Assembly: GCF_031599675.1 (NCBI RefSeq)
Contig: NZ_CP134223.1
Location: 806,001 to 870,000 of the forward strand
From: Paenibacillus pedocola
Lineage (GTDB): Bacteria > Bacillota > Bacilli > Paenibacillales > Paenibacillaceae
Reading direction: 5' to 3'
Length of the DNA: 64,000 bases
Shown here: one piece after another, positions 43,788 through 52,471 of the stretch
How the letters are laid out: the number at the start of each line of letters is the position of its first letter
How positions within the stretch are numbered: the first letter of the stretch is position 1
Program-made: the position numbers and the translations under genes
The notes under the pieces: model-generated
Seen by the model: the letters and a program-made list of their open reading frames with translations, nothing else
The model's database searches: none
What the model was told of the DNA's origin: nothing

Positions 43788-45023
43788 TTGAACAAGTTAA
43801 TCAAAGCAGCTTCCATGATCGTATTGCCCTTATTGTTAATGGTATTGGCTTATCTGGCTTATAAGAACGTACAGGCCTTGTCCGGTCCGCAGCTGGATTT
43901 GCTGAAGCTGGCACCCTACGCCGTCTTTCTGACCGGGGGTGTCCTCGCCTGGAAATTTAACCGCAGCCGGGAGTTTTTCCTGATGGTTATTTTTACGCTG
44001 GCTGCAGCTTCGCTGCAGTATTTACCGGAGCTTCCGGGAACGGGCGCAGCCATGGTGCTACCTGATCTGTACGTTATTCTGTGTGTACTGCTACCGGTGA
44101 ATATTTTGATCTTTTCCTTCTTCAAGGAGCGTGGGATATTCAGCTTATGGGGATTGATCCGGCTGGGATTGATTGCGGCAGAGGCGGCGGCTGCCGTCTG
44201 GGCGATGCTCCCGGAGAGGCGCGGTCTACTGGAGCGGCTGCAGATGGAACTGCTGCCTGTGAATTTGCAGGGGGTGACGCCTTTGTCCCAGCTGTCCCTG
44301 ATGATCTTCATAATCACATTTATCCGGCTGCTGATCCGGCAAATGTCTTACAGGTCTTCACAGGATGTTGCTTTTATGGCGGTGCTGCTGGGGATGCTCT
44401 ACGTGCTGCAGCTGGATCATGATCCAGTCGCCTACGCCTTGCTGTGGACAATGTCAGGCATCATTCTGATCACCTCGATTATTCAAGACTCGTATGCCAT
44501 GGCTTTCTCGGATGAGCTTACCGGCCTGCCTTCCAGGCGGGCATTGAAGCAGGACATGCTGAAGTTGGGCATGAACTATGCGATTGCGATGCTGGACATT
44601 GACCATTTCAAAAAATTCAATGACACCTATGGCCACGATACCGGAGATGAAGTGCTGAAGCTGGTGGCTTCGATTGTTAAGGACGTGACCGGGGGCGGCA
44701 GAGCCTTCCGCTATGGCGGGGAGGAGTTCACCATTCTATTCCCGGGCAAAAGCATCCAGGAGGCTATGCCGCATCTGGAAGAGCTAAGAGAGAAGGTCGC
44801 GAAGCGCGGGTTCACAGTACGGGGGCAGAGCCGTGGCAAAGGGAAGGCTAAACGTAAATCAAAATCGCGCAGCGGGGGAGCAGGGAAACAAATCTATATC
44901 ACGATCAGCATCGGGATTGCCCAAAAGAATGAGAAAAGCAAAACACCGGATGCAGTCATGAAAGCGGCCGATACCGCATTGTACCGGGCGAAGAAGAAGG
45001 GCAGAAACTGCGTCAGCAAGTAG
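43788..45023 (+). CDS. Membrane diguanylate cyclase with basic insertion
   Basis: A 411-residue protein with about seven membrane segments (1-235) and a GGDEF domain that makes cyclic di-GMP. The active-site loop is RYGGEEF (GGEEF at 310-314), preceded by 'DELTGLPSRRAL' and 'LDIDHFKKFNDTYGHDTGDEVL'. The inhibitory RxxD site is absent, so feedback by c-di-GMP through that site is not expected. A stretch of about 20 residues, mainly Lys/Arg/Ser/Gly (RGKGKAKRKSKSRSGGAGKQ), interrupts the domain before 'YITISIGIAQ'. The start is TTG, supported by GGAGG 12 bases upstream. Confidence 0.85.
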   Translation: MNKLIKAASMIVLPLLLMVLAYLAYKNVQALSGPQLDLLKLAPYAVFLTGGVLAWKFNRSREFFLMVIFTLAAASLQYLPELPGTGAAMVLPDLYVILCVLLPVNILIFSFFKERGIFSLWGLIRLGLIAAEAAAAVWAMLPERRGLLERLQMELLPVNLQGVTPLSQLSLMIFIITFIRLLIRQMSYRSSQDVAFMAVLLGMLYVLQLDHDPVAYALLWTMSGIILITSIIQDSYAMAFSDELTGLPSRRALKQDMLKLGMNYAIAMLDIDHFKKFNDTYGHDTGDEVLKLVASIVKDVTGGGRAFRYGGEEFTILFPGKSIQEAMPHLEELREKVAKRGFTVRGQSRGKGKAKRKSKSRSGGAGKQIYITISIGIAQKNEKSKTPDAVMKAADTALYRAKKKGRNCVSK

Positions 45024-45081
45024 CTGTGTACATAAATTATTTAGGAAATAGGATCATTTTAAGCTGGAGCCGTTTAAGCAC

Positions 45082-45123
45082 AACCGGGCCGTCCCTTCGT
45101 AAAGGGGCGGCCCGGTTGCTGTT
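45082..45123 (+). terminator. Strong hairpin after the cyclase gene
   Basis: AACCGGGCC-GTCCC pairs with GGGGC-GGCCCGGTT. The T-tract is weak (GCTGTTT), but the stem is very stable. Confidence 0.65.
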
Positions 45124-45224
45124 TAGCATCGGGAATTATGGTTACATAAAAAGAGTCTAAGTGTTTTGATGTTTATGGTGCCATGGTCATCACCCAATGG
45201 AAATTCACAGAGGAGGAATGTACA

Positions 45225-46121
45225 ATGAGCGATCAATATAAGGTTCAAGACCCTGCGACCCAATATCCCAAAGCAACACCGGAATATCAGCAGCAGCAGC
45301 CAGCCCCGGGACTGGAAACCGCGATGCATCCGAAGCCGGATGACGGTGCGGAGACCTATCGCGGCAGCGGGCGGCTCACCGGACGCAAAGCGGTGGTCAC
45401 TGGAGCAGACAGCGGGATTGGCCGTGCGGTGGCGATAGCTTTTGCCCGTGAAGGAGCGGATGTATTGCTGGCGTATATGCCGGAGGAAGAAGCCGATGCA
45501 AGGGAAGTAGTGAAGCTTGTGGAGGATGCCGGACGTAAGGCAGTTGCGATGCCGGGTGATCTCAAGGACGAGCAGTACTGTGAGCAGCTGATTGCTGCCG
45601 CTGTGGAGCAGCTCGGCGGGATCGATATTCTGGCGAATATCGCGGGCATGCAGCAATTTGTGCCGGATATTGCTGATCTGACAACAGAACAATTCGATGC
45701 CACCTTCAAGACCAATGTCTACTCGCTGTTCTGGCTCTGTAAGGCAGCGATTAAGCATATGAAGCCGGGCAGCACCATTATCAACACTTCTTCCATTCAG
45801 GCCTATACGCCTGCACCGATCCTGCTGGATTATGCAACGACCAAGGCAGCGATTAACACCTTCAGTAAATCGCTTGCCCAGCAGGTTGCCGAAAAGGGGA
45901 TCCGCGTGAATGTGGTGGCTCCCGGACCGGTATGGACTCCGCTGCAGGTGAGCGGCGGCCAGCCGGTAGAGGCGCTGAAAGACTTCGGCGCCAAAACGCC
46001 GCTCAACCGTCCCGGCCAGCCGGCCGAAATGGCTCCGGCCTACGTGTTCCTGGCCAGTCAGGAATCCAGCTATATCAGCGGCGAAACGCTGAATGCGAAC
46101 GGCGGCATGCCGACGCCTTAA
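45225..46121 (+). CDS. SDR oxidoreductase, YhdF/YhxC-like
   Basis: A 298-residue short-chain dehydrogenase. An N-terminal extension of about 45 residues (Gln/Pro-rich) precedes the NAD(P)-binding [14 protein letters not shown]; the catalytic Ser is in 'NTSSIQAY' and YATTK gives Tyr/Lys. The extension and the ending '[15 protein letters not shown]' place it with the YhdF/YhxC/glucose dehydrogenase-like general stress group of Bacilli. Its substrate is not established. The ATG follows AGAGGAGGAATGTACA. It is transcribed alone. Confidence 0.9.
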   Translation: MSDQYKVQDPATQYPKATPEYQQQQPAPGLETAMHPKPDDGAETYRGSGRLTGRKAVVTGADSGIGRAVAIAFAREGADVLLAYMPEEEADAREVVKLVEDAGRKAVAMPGDLKDEQYCEQLIAAAVEQLGGIDILANIAGMQQFVPDIADLTTEQFDATFKTNVYSLFWLCKAAIKHMKPGSTIINTSSIQAYTPAPILLDYATTKAAINTFSKSLAQQVAEKGIRVNVVAPGPVWTPLQVSGGQPVEALKDFGAKTPLNRPGQPAEMAPAYVFLASQESSYISGETLNANGGMPTP

Positions 46122-46177
46122 GGGAATAGCTGGAATTGTCCCGGAATGATAAACTAAATACAACCAGCAATTCAGTT

Positions 46178-46212
46178 GCGCGTGCCGGTTCCTAACCGGT
46201 ACGCGCTGTTTG
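46178..46212 (+). terminator. Terminator-like hairpin after the SDR gene
   Basis: GCGCGT-G-CCGGTT pairs with AACCGG-T-ACGCGC, followed by TGTTTGCTT. Confidence 0.65.
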
Positions 46213-46234
46213 CTTAGCAGAGGGGAAGTTTAGC

Positions 46235-48706
46235 ATGGGACAAAGAGCGAATCTGATTATAGTCAGAGAACAGGCTTATGAGTTGTATTATAGTCACTGG
46301 TGTGCGAATACTTTGCCGGCTGATTTATTCTGGGGGCCGGAGTATGCTCTGTCATTCATAGAAAGGCAGACCCGGGCGGTGGAATCCGGACCGGGATGGC
46401 TGAATGAGGTGTGGGCGGAAGGCGGCGCAGTAATAGATTTGGAGAAGAGGAAGCTGGTATTTTACGGCGGCGAAGATATTCTCCTGGATATCCCCCTGCG
46501 AACCCTCTTTTTAAGGCTTATGGGAAGTATCTGGCAGGGGTGGGAGATCACCTGGGCCTATGAAGGCATAGTTGATCTTGCATCCTATGTAGGCTATCCC
46601 CAAGAAGCACTATTAGCGGAACGTGAAGCATATACCGGTGATATGACTCTGGCTCCCTCATCACCAAGGGAATGGGTTGACCTGGTTGCAAGTGTGAAAT
46701 TTGCCGATGATGACCTGCTGTTGTTCCCTTTGGCCGAAGAGCTTGCAGCTTATCTGTTGAGCGGTCCCGCGTTCATTAACCGCATAAATAAGTCATATGG
46801 TTACCGAAGTTTAGCGTTGAGCGAATGGACGGAGGATTTTCCGGCTGCAGGCTTTCATATTGACGTTACGCAAAAAAGGATCGAGATCTGGCATGCCAAA
46901 GATTTTGCGGCAGCTCAAACCCGGATTCAGTCTGAATGGCCGGGCTGGGAGGTCATTGATCATTGCGGGAATTACGAATCGCAAGTCAAGAGAACCGGAG
47001 GAGCTTTGAAATTACAAGTCGCAGATGAGCATCACTTGCTGGATCAATTGCAGAACATGTTACTAAAGGATTTCGCATCCAATCCAGTTAAGGCAGTCAC
47101 TTTCTTTGCCCAGAAGGAAGCAGAGGCAGGAAAAACCGTAGAAATCAACCCATATGCCTTGAAGTATGATACATACCGCTTTCCCGGAGAGCTAAAAGCA
47201 GAGCTGTGGAAAGCTGCGGTCAGCAAGCTCCGGATGCACAACCAGCAATTGTTAAAAGGATTACCCGAAGATCACGGCCTATCTTGCCGTACACTGCTGG
47301 ACTTCTTCTCGCAAATCGAACAGTCGGCTCTCGCCGTCAACACCTTCATACTGCTGCAGGACGGGGTGGTTACGTCAGCATTTGCCCGGGCTCCTTATCG
47401 TCTGGATCAGCCGCAGCTGCTGTATTCTCTGAGCAAAAGTATCACCTCTATAGCAGTTGGGATTGCCATTGACGAAGGGCTTTTGACGCTTGCGGACACC
47501 GTCATATCCTTCTTTCCGGCGAAACTTCCAGGGAACATTTCACCCAATCTGGCCCGGATGACGGTACACCATCTGCTGTCGATGAACGCAGGCCATCACG
47601 ATAATATTTACGGCGCTGTGGCGCAGGAAGAAGACTGGGTGCGGGCTTTTCTGGCGCAGGAGGTTCCGCATGAGCCGGGAAGTCATTATGTATACAGTAC
47701 CCACTGCACTTATATGCTGTCCGCGATTATTGAGCAGGTTTCCGGCCAGAGTCTGGTTGATTTTTTGCAGCCGCGCTTGTTTGAACCTTTGGAGATCCCA
47801 AGACCTGTGTGGGAAACCTGTCCGTTGGGGATTACGGCTGGAGGAATGGGCCTGAGCCTGTCTACCGAAAGTATCGCCAAATTCGGCCAGATGCTGCTGA
47901 ATAAAGGAGAGTACGCCGGAAAAAGAATCGTATCTGAGCGTTATCTCGCCTTAGCTACCTCGGAACAGAGCGATAACCGCCTGTCTGCCCCGAAAGACCG
48001 TACCGATTCCGCCCAGGGATACGGTTATCAGTTTCACATGTGCCGCAGGGGCTGCTACAGAGGGGACGGTTCTTTTGGCCAGCTGTGCCTGGTTGCTCCC
48101 CAGGAACAACTTGTTATAGCGGCAACGGCCGCGTTCGGGAGCATGCAGCAGCTGCAGACACTGCTAGATTTCATCTATGAATATATTATTGACCGGTTAG
48201 ACCGCGAGGAAGCTTATAACCATACAGATATGCTTGAACTGCAAAACAAATTAGCCGCTTGGACTTATCCTCTTCCACCGGTTCAGCCCGTTCCAAGCCC
48301 GGCTTTTTATTGTGGCCGCAAAGGTTACCGCCTGGCTGACAATCCTCATGGGCTGAGGGAGATCGTATTGGAGATACAGGGAAATCGGCTGACGGTTCAG
48401 TTGAGCTATGGGGTTGAGCGGGATAACGTGCTGCCGTTCAGTTATACAGAAATGCTGCATGCGCAGGATGTTTTCTACAAAGATTTGTCACTGCACCGGC
48501 AAGAGGTAGTCACTTCTGCGGCCTGGCAGGATCAGCACACCCTCCAGCTCACCCTGTTGTACATCGAGACCCCTTACGTTGTTACTTATACTATCGGCTT
48601 CCGGGAAGAGGAGATCGATGTGGGGTTCCGGATCAATGTGTCCCTGAATATTCCGGAATACAGCACAACCGGCGTAATCGTGCACGACGAAGGTTCAACA
48701 AATTGA
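46235..48706 (+). CDS. Three-part protein with a class C beta-lactamase-like hydrolase
   Basis: An 823-residue cytosolic protein; no signal peptide is visible. Residues about 1-330 form an unrecognised domain that begins MGQRANLIIVREQAYELYYSHW, a beginning I associate with stand-alone hypothetical proteins. Residues about 350-650 are a serine hydrolase of the class C beta-lactamase/esterase fold: SLSK (Ser398/Lys401) gives the SxxK motif, and the second motif reads YST where YSN or YAN is usual. About 150 residues of beta-rich tail follow. Most such hydrolases are secreted, so a cytosolic fused form points to an esterase or peptidase acting on internal substrates. The start follows GAGGGGAAG. 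Confidence 0.7.
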   Translation: MGQRANLIIVREQAYELYYSHWCANTLPADLFWGPEYALSFIERQTRAVESGPGWLNEVWAEGGAVIDLEKRKLVFYGGEDILLDIPLRTLFLRLMGSIWQGWEITWAYEGIVDLASYVGYPQEALLAEREAYTGDMTLAPSSPREWVDLVASVKFADDDLLLFPLAEELAAYLLSGPAFINRINKSYGYRSLALSEWTEDFPAAGFHIDVTQKRIEIWHAKDFAAAQTRIQSEWPGWEVIDHCGNYESQVKRTGGALKLQVADEHHLLDQLQNMLLKDFASNPVKAVTFFAQKEAEAGKTVEINPYALKYDTYRFPGELKAELWKAAVSKLRMHNQQLLKGLPEDHGLSCRTLLDFFSQIEQSALAVNTFILLQDGVVTSAFARAPYRLDQPQLLYSLSKSITSIAVGIAIDEGLLTLADTVISFFPAKLPGNISPNLARMTVHHLLSMNAGHHDNIYGAVAQEEDWVRAFLAQEVPHEPGSHYVYSTHCTYMLSAIIEQVSGQSLVDFLQPRLFEPLEIPRPVWETCPLGITAGGMGLSLSTESIAKFGQMLLNKGEYAGKRIVSERYLALATSEQSDNRLSAPKDRTDSAQGYGYQFHMCRRGCYRGDGSFGQLCLVAPQEQLVIAATAAFGSMQQLQTLLDFIYEYIIDRLDREEAYNHTDMLELQNKLAAWTYPLPPVQPVPSPAFYCGRKGYRLADNPHGLREIVLEIQGNRLTVQLSYGVERDNVLPFSYTEMLHAQDVFYKDLSLHRQEVVTSAAWQDQHTLQLTLLYIETPYVVTYTIGFREEEIDVGFRINVSLNIPEYSTTGVIVHDEGSTN

Positions 48707-48725
48707 TTCCTTCCCGTGTGCGTTC

Positions 48726-48757
48726 TTGATCACAAGGTATACTACCACGTATGATAC
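48726..48757 (+). promoter_or_regulatory. Promoter and probable self-operator of the TetR gene
   Basis: TTGATC (48726-48731), 18 bp, TATGAT (48750-48755). A 21-bp imperfect palindrome of form GTAT-N2-TAC-N3-GTA-N2-ATAC (48737-48757) covers the spacer and the -10, the usual place of a TetR-family autorepression site. Confidence 0.5.
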
Positions 48758-48789
48758 AAGGGAAAACATGCTGCTATGGAGGGACAACC

Positions 48790-49386
48790 ATGTCACCACG
48801 AAACCTTGAAAAAGACCTTTTACAAAGAAAGCAAAGAAGAAAACAGATCATAGATGCAGCCTTCACCATGTTCACCAAACGCGGGATCGAAGCCTGTAAA
48901 ATGAGCGATATTGCCAAATTCGCCGGACTCAGTCACGGCCATGTATACAATTATTTTCAATCCAAGGAAGAACTTCTGGAAACCCTCATTCAACGATCAC
49001 AGCAAATCTACACGGATTTGCTTACAAGCGCCCGGACGCTTCCCGGAGATGCAATCGATAAAATCCGCTGGATCACGGAGCAGTATTTATCCGACTCCCG
49101 TTCCGGCAGAGCGTATTGGGTCTTGCTTCAAGCCCAGGCCTCTGATGTTCTTGGCGAGGATAAAAAGCAGGATATTCACAAACGAATGATAGACAACCAG
49201 TATTTGCTCGCCGCTATTATCGAAGAGGGGCAGCAGGAAGGGGTTATCGTCGCAGGCGATTCCGCCGAACTCGCGCTGCTCACGGTTACGCTGCTTACAG
49301 GTGTCAGCATGTGGGAGATCCGCGGCTATGCCCAGTCTTCCGAGTCAGCCTCCAAACATATCATCAAGATGCTGTCCGCCACTTAA
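48790..49386 (+). CDS. TetR/AcrR-family regulator
   Basis: A 198-residue repressor. The HTH lies at about residues 20-62 (MSDIAKFAGLSHGHVYNYF), and the remaining helices form the ligand-binding and dimer domain. The ATG at 48790 is preferred because TGGAGGG stands before it. It precedes the SsuA/B/C-sulfatase unit in the same direction, with that unit's own promoter 26 bp after the TetR stop. Control of that unit in response to a sulfur compound is likely but not shown. Confidence 0.85.
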   Translation: MSPRNLEKDLLQRKQRRKQIIDAAFTMFTKRGIEACKMSDIAKFAGLSHGHVYNYFQSKEELLETLIQRSQQIYTDLLTSARTLPGDAIDKIRWITEQYLSDSRSGRAYWVLLQAQASDVLGEDKKQDIHKRMIDNQYLLAAIIEEGQQEGVIVAGDSAELALLTVTLLTGVSMWEIRGYAQSSESASKHIIKMLSAT

Positions 49387-49715
49387 ATAATGCCGAGAAT
49401 AATTATAGGGATTGACAGAAGGTTCCTGTCAGATTACAATCAGTTCAACATAGTGACTCATGAATCATTTTGTGAAAGTTCCACGCATCTCGTCCATCGA
49501 CCGGTCCACCGGAAATGAGACAAATCCATCAACAATCGAAGGCAGACGGCTATCTCCGCTCCCTGCGGAGGCACTGTTCTGTGAGAAATCAAAGCGTTTA
49601 TCTGCAATGTTATCAGCAGAGCACCCTTTGAATTTCGTAGTTGTTGGTTTTTTTCTCGCCAAAACCCTACTATGCAGATCAGAAAACTAATAAAACGATA
49701 GGAAAGGATGATACC
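49387..49715 (+). other. 329-bp gap: promoter plus 270-base structured leader
   Basis: No gene is visible. After the promoter at 49412-49440, a leader of about 270 bases runs to the SsuA-like start. It contains the hairpins CCGG-TCCA-CCGG-type (about 49500-49511) and CTCCGC-TCCCT-GCGGAG (about 49553-49569) and a run of seven T near 49655. I looked for S-box, T-box and other common riboswitch signatures and did not find them. The length and pairing suggest a regulatory RNA of unknown type. Confidence 0.4.
49412..49440 (+). promoter_or_regulatory. Promoter of the organosulfur operon with internal palindrome
   Basis: TTGACA (49412-49417), exactly 17 bp, TACAAT (49435-49440): a near-perfect sigma-A promoter. 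The inverted repeat TGACAG-N7-CTGTCA (49413-49431) overlaps the -35 and spacer, so a repressor binding here would block polymerase. It differs from the palindrome before the TetR gene, so a different regulator may act here. Confidence 0.75.
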
Positions 49716-50717
49716 ATGAAATCCGGAAGAGGACTTAGAACATCCATATTTGTTATTGTTGCGGCTATCACACTGATTGGAGCAGCCATTGCTCCACATT
49801 CGGCACCCGAAGCAAATGCAGCTAAAAAAGAGCTTAAGGTAAATATCGCTATTAACGGCTCTTTAAATATTTTCTCCATCATCAAAGAAAAAGGTCTGTT
49901 AAATGATGTACTGAAACAACATAACGCCACCGTATCCTGGAGTGAATTTGTCGGCGGTCCCCCGATTCTCGAATCACTCGCCGCCAAAAGAGTCGATATC
50001 TCCGTGTTAGGCGACGGAGCCGCTTTGCAGGGATTATCGGCCGGACTGCCTTTTTCCAGCATTGGCCTTGTCAGTGACGGATCCCGGCTGAATTCCATCC
50101 TGGTCGCACCGGATAGCGGAATCAAGAGCGTAAAGGACCTCAAGGGCAAAACCGTTGCACTTGCTAAAGGAACGACCTCTCATGTATTCCTCGTCAAAGT
50201 GTTGGCAAAGAACGGACTCAAGGAAAAGGATCTGAAAATCGTTAATCTGCCATTACCGGAAGCCCAATCCGCATTCCAGGGCGGAAAGGTCGATGCCTGG
50301 GCGACAATTGATCCGTACACCACCCAGCTCACCCTCCAAAAGAAAGCCCGCAGCATCGCAGGTGCCGAGCAATCAATCCCGGCGCCAATTACCCTCATCG
50401 CAAGAAATGCTTTTGCCAAGGCAAATCCTGAGCTCGTTACAGAAATTCTCAAGGTGTATAAAGAAGCCGTGGACTGGCAAAACACGCATGTCGATGAGGC
50501 CGCCCAATTATTTGCCGATCAGAAAAAGATCCCCAAAGCCGTAGTCAAATCACTTCTATCCAATCAAAAAGCGAAGCTGTCACCGATTACGAAGGATATC
50601 ATCTCTACCCAGCAGGCATCGGCGGACTATCTGTATAATTCCAAATTCCTGAAGAAAAAAGTCAATTATTCTTCCTCGGTCAATAACACCTTCGTAACCA
50701 AGGCGCTTGCTCCATAA
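49716..50717 (+). CDS. SsuA-like sulfonate/sulfate-ester binding protein
   Basis: A 333-residue binding protein of the SsuA/TauA/nitrate group. The signal peptide ends near 'APEANA' (about residue 35) and has no lipobox Cys, which is unusual for a Gram-positive importer receptor. The mature part has the family marks 'GGPPILESLAAKRVDISVLGDG' and 'GGKVDAWATIDPY'. The ATG follows AGGAAAGGATG. It heads an operon with an SsuB-like ATPase, an SsuC-like permease, an alkyl-sulfatase-like enzyme and a sulfatase. The likely ligand is therefore a sulfate ester or sulfonate. Confidence 0.85.
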   Translation: MKSGRGLRTSIFVIVAAITLIGAAIAPHSAPEANAAKKELKVNIAINGSLNIFSIIKEKGLLNDVLKQHNATVSWSEFVGGPPILESLAAKRVDISVLGDGAALQGLSAGLPFSSIGLVSDGSRLNSILVAPDSGIKSVKDLKGKTVALAKGTTSHVFLVKVLAKNGLKEKDLKIVNLPLPEAQSAFQGGKVDAWATIDPYTTQLTLQKKARSIAGAEQSIPAPITLIARNAFAKANPELVTEILKVYKEAVDWQNTHVDEAAQLFADQKKIPKAVVKSLLSNQKAKLSPITKDIISTQQASADYLYNSKFLKKKVNYSSSVNNTFVTKALAP

Positions 50718-50753
50718 GACCAATATTATAAGGTTAGCCAAGAGGAGGTACCC

Positions 50754-51527
50754 ATGACACAGAGTCCATTGCTGGAAATCAAAAATGTGAGTAAAACCTT
50801 TTATTCCGACAAAGGACCGGCCCATGTACTGGACCGGATTCAGCTCACGATACAGGAAGGCGAAATCGTCTCGATTATCGGGCCCAGCGGTTGCGGAAAA
50901 AGCACGCTGCTCAAAATTGTCTCGGGACTGGATACGGAAGTTCAGGGAGAGGTGCTGCTGGAAGGGGCTAAAAGCATAAAGCCTTCTAAGGATAAGGGAT
51001 TTATCTTTCAGGAGCACCGGCTGTTCCCCTGGTTAACCGTAGAAAGAAACATTGCCGCAGAGCTATCCTGGCGTAGTCCTGACGTAAGAAACCAGGTGGC
51101 GGACCTTATCCGCCTGGTGGGACTGCAGGGATTTGAAAAAGCCTATCCGAAGCAGTTGTCAGGCGGTATGTCCCAACGTGTAGCTATCGCACGGGCGCTT
51201 CTCCGTAATCCTAAAGTTCTACTGCTTGATGAACCTTTTGGCGCTTTGGATGCATTCACCAGAAAACATATGCAGGACGCCCTGCTGGATATTTGGAGAG
51301 AGAACCGGACAACCATGCTGTTTGTAACCCACGATATTGATGAAGCTGTGTTCCTGTCCCATCGGGTGGTTGTTCTGGATCCCCGCCCGGGAAGAATTAA
51401 AGCGAATATTCCCGTCGACCTTTCGCATCCCAGAACACGGACGGGCACTGCCTTCCAGGTACTGCGGAACGAGGTATTGAAACAACTGGAACACTCGGAA
51501 CCGGAAGAAGAAGGTTGGACCATTTAA
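50754..51527 (+). CDS. SsuB-like ABC importer ATPase
   Basis: A 257-residue ATPase for the SsuA/C-like transporter. It has Walker A GPSGCGKST (about 44-52), Q-loop 'GFIFQEHRLFPWLTV', signature LSGGMSQR (the nitrate/sulfonate subgroup form) and Walker B VLLLDEPFGALD. The start follows AGAGGAGGTACCC. It sits 36 bp after the binding-protein gene and 60 bp before the permease gene. Confidence 0.9.
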   Translation: MTQSPLLEIKNVSKTFYSDKGPAHVLDRIQLTIQEGEIVSIIGPSGCGKSTLLKIVSGLDTEVQGEVLLEGAKSIKPSKDKGFIFQEHRLFPWLTVERNIAAELSWRSPDVRNQVADLIRLVGLQGFEKAYPKQLSGGMSQRVAIARALLRNPKVLLLDEPFGALDAFTRKHMQDALLDIWRENRTTMLFVTHDIDEAVFLSHRVVVLDPRPGRIKANIPVDLSHPRTRTGTAFQVLRNEVLKQLEHSEPEEEGWTI

Positions 51528-51587
51528 TCCCCTAAATAAGGCTATAATTCTGCCATCCGCAGATGAGGTTAGGAAGGATGATCAAGA

Positions 51588-52430
51588 ATGTCAATTCAGA
51601 CAACAACGGACGGGGCGCTGACACGCAAGGTGGAGCAGCCTGCCGGCTTACGCTGGAGGAAACCCCGGGGGAAAAGCAGAAGATTCTTTCTCGGAATCCT
51701 GTTGCCTTTATTTATCCTGGGGCTCTGGCAGTTTCTTAGTACACATCAGTACGCAGACCCTGCATTATTCCCGGCACCTAGCGCAATCGTGAAGGAGCTG
51801 TACAACATGATTGTTTCCGGAGAACTGCAAAGCCACCTGAAAGTCAGCGTATTGCGTGCACTGTTAGGTTTTCTGCTTGGCGGCAGCGCAGGGCTTATCA
51901 CCGGACTGCTCGTCGGGATGTTCAACAAAGCGGAGGAAATTCTGGACCCGACCATACAAATGGTTCGGGCCATCCCGATTCTCGCGATAACGCCTTTATT
52001 TATACTGTGGTTCGGGTATGGCGAAGTATCCAAAATCTTGCTCATTTCCCTGGCTTCGTTCTTTCCTCTGTACATCAATACCTTTCTTGGCGTACGGAAC
52101 GTCGATGCCAAATTATTCGATGTTGCCAAAGTTCTGGAATTTAACCGGGCTCAGCAAATGCTCCGTCTGGTCATTCCGGCGGCAATGCCCAATTTTCTGC
52201 TGGGCCTGCGGCTCTCGATCAGCTTCTCATGGATGGTTCTGGTCTCTGCAGAGCTCATGGGTGCTGAGAAGGGTGTGGGGTACCTGATTCAGGATGCCCG
52301 CTCCTTTATGCGCACTGAGGTTGTGTTTATCGGCATCTTTTTGTTCGCTGCCGTCGGTAAGCTCTCGGACTCTTTTGTCCGCCTGCTCGAACAACGGCTT
52401 CTGAAGTGGCAGGATACTTATAAAGGCTAA
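51588..52430 (+). CDS. SsuC-like ABC importer permease
   Basis: A 280-residue permease of the SsuC/TauC group with six predicted membrane segments. The N-terminal tail is basic (RWRKPRGKSRR), and the ATPase-contacting loop 'DVAKVLEFNRAQQMLRLVIPAAMP' matches the EAA-type motif. The end 'DSFVRLLEQRLLKWQ' is typical. It completes a binding protein-ATPase-permease set, all genes with close spacing and one direction. Confidence 0.9.
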   Translation: MSIQTTTDGALTRKVEQPAGLRWRKPRGKSRRFFLGILLPLFILGLWQFLSTHQYADPALFPAPSAIVKELYNMIVSGELQSHLKVSVLRALLGFLLGGSAGLITGLLVGMFNKAEEILDPTIQMVRAIPILAITPLFILWFGYGEVSKILLISLASFFPLYINTFLGVRNVDAKLFDVAKVLEFNRAQQMLRLVIPAAMPNFLLGLRLSISFSWMVLVSAELMGAEKGVGYLIQDARSFMRTEVVFIGIFLFAAVGKLSDSFVRLLEQRLLKWQDTYKG

Positions 52431-52471
52431 TTTGCATCTCAAAAATACGACAAGATTAGGAGCGTGGCGGC

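Noticed and set aside
49441..49715. SAM-I (S-box) or T-box riboswitch before the organosulfur operon
   Set aside because: The conserved cores of both classes were sought by eye and not found; only an unnamed structured leader is reported.
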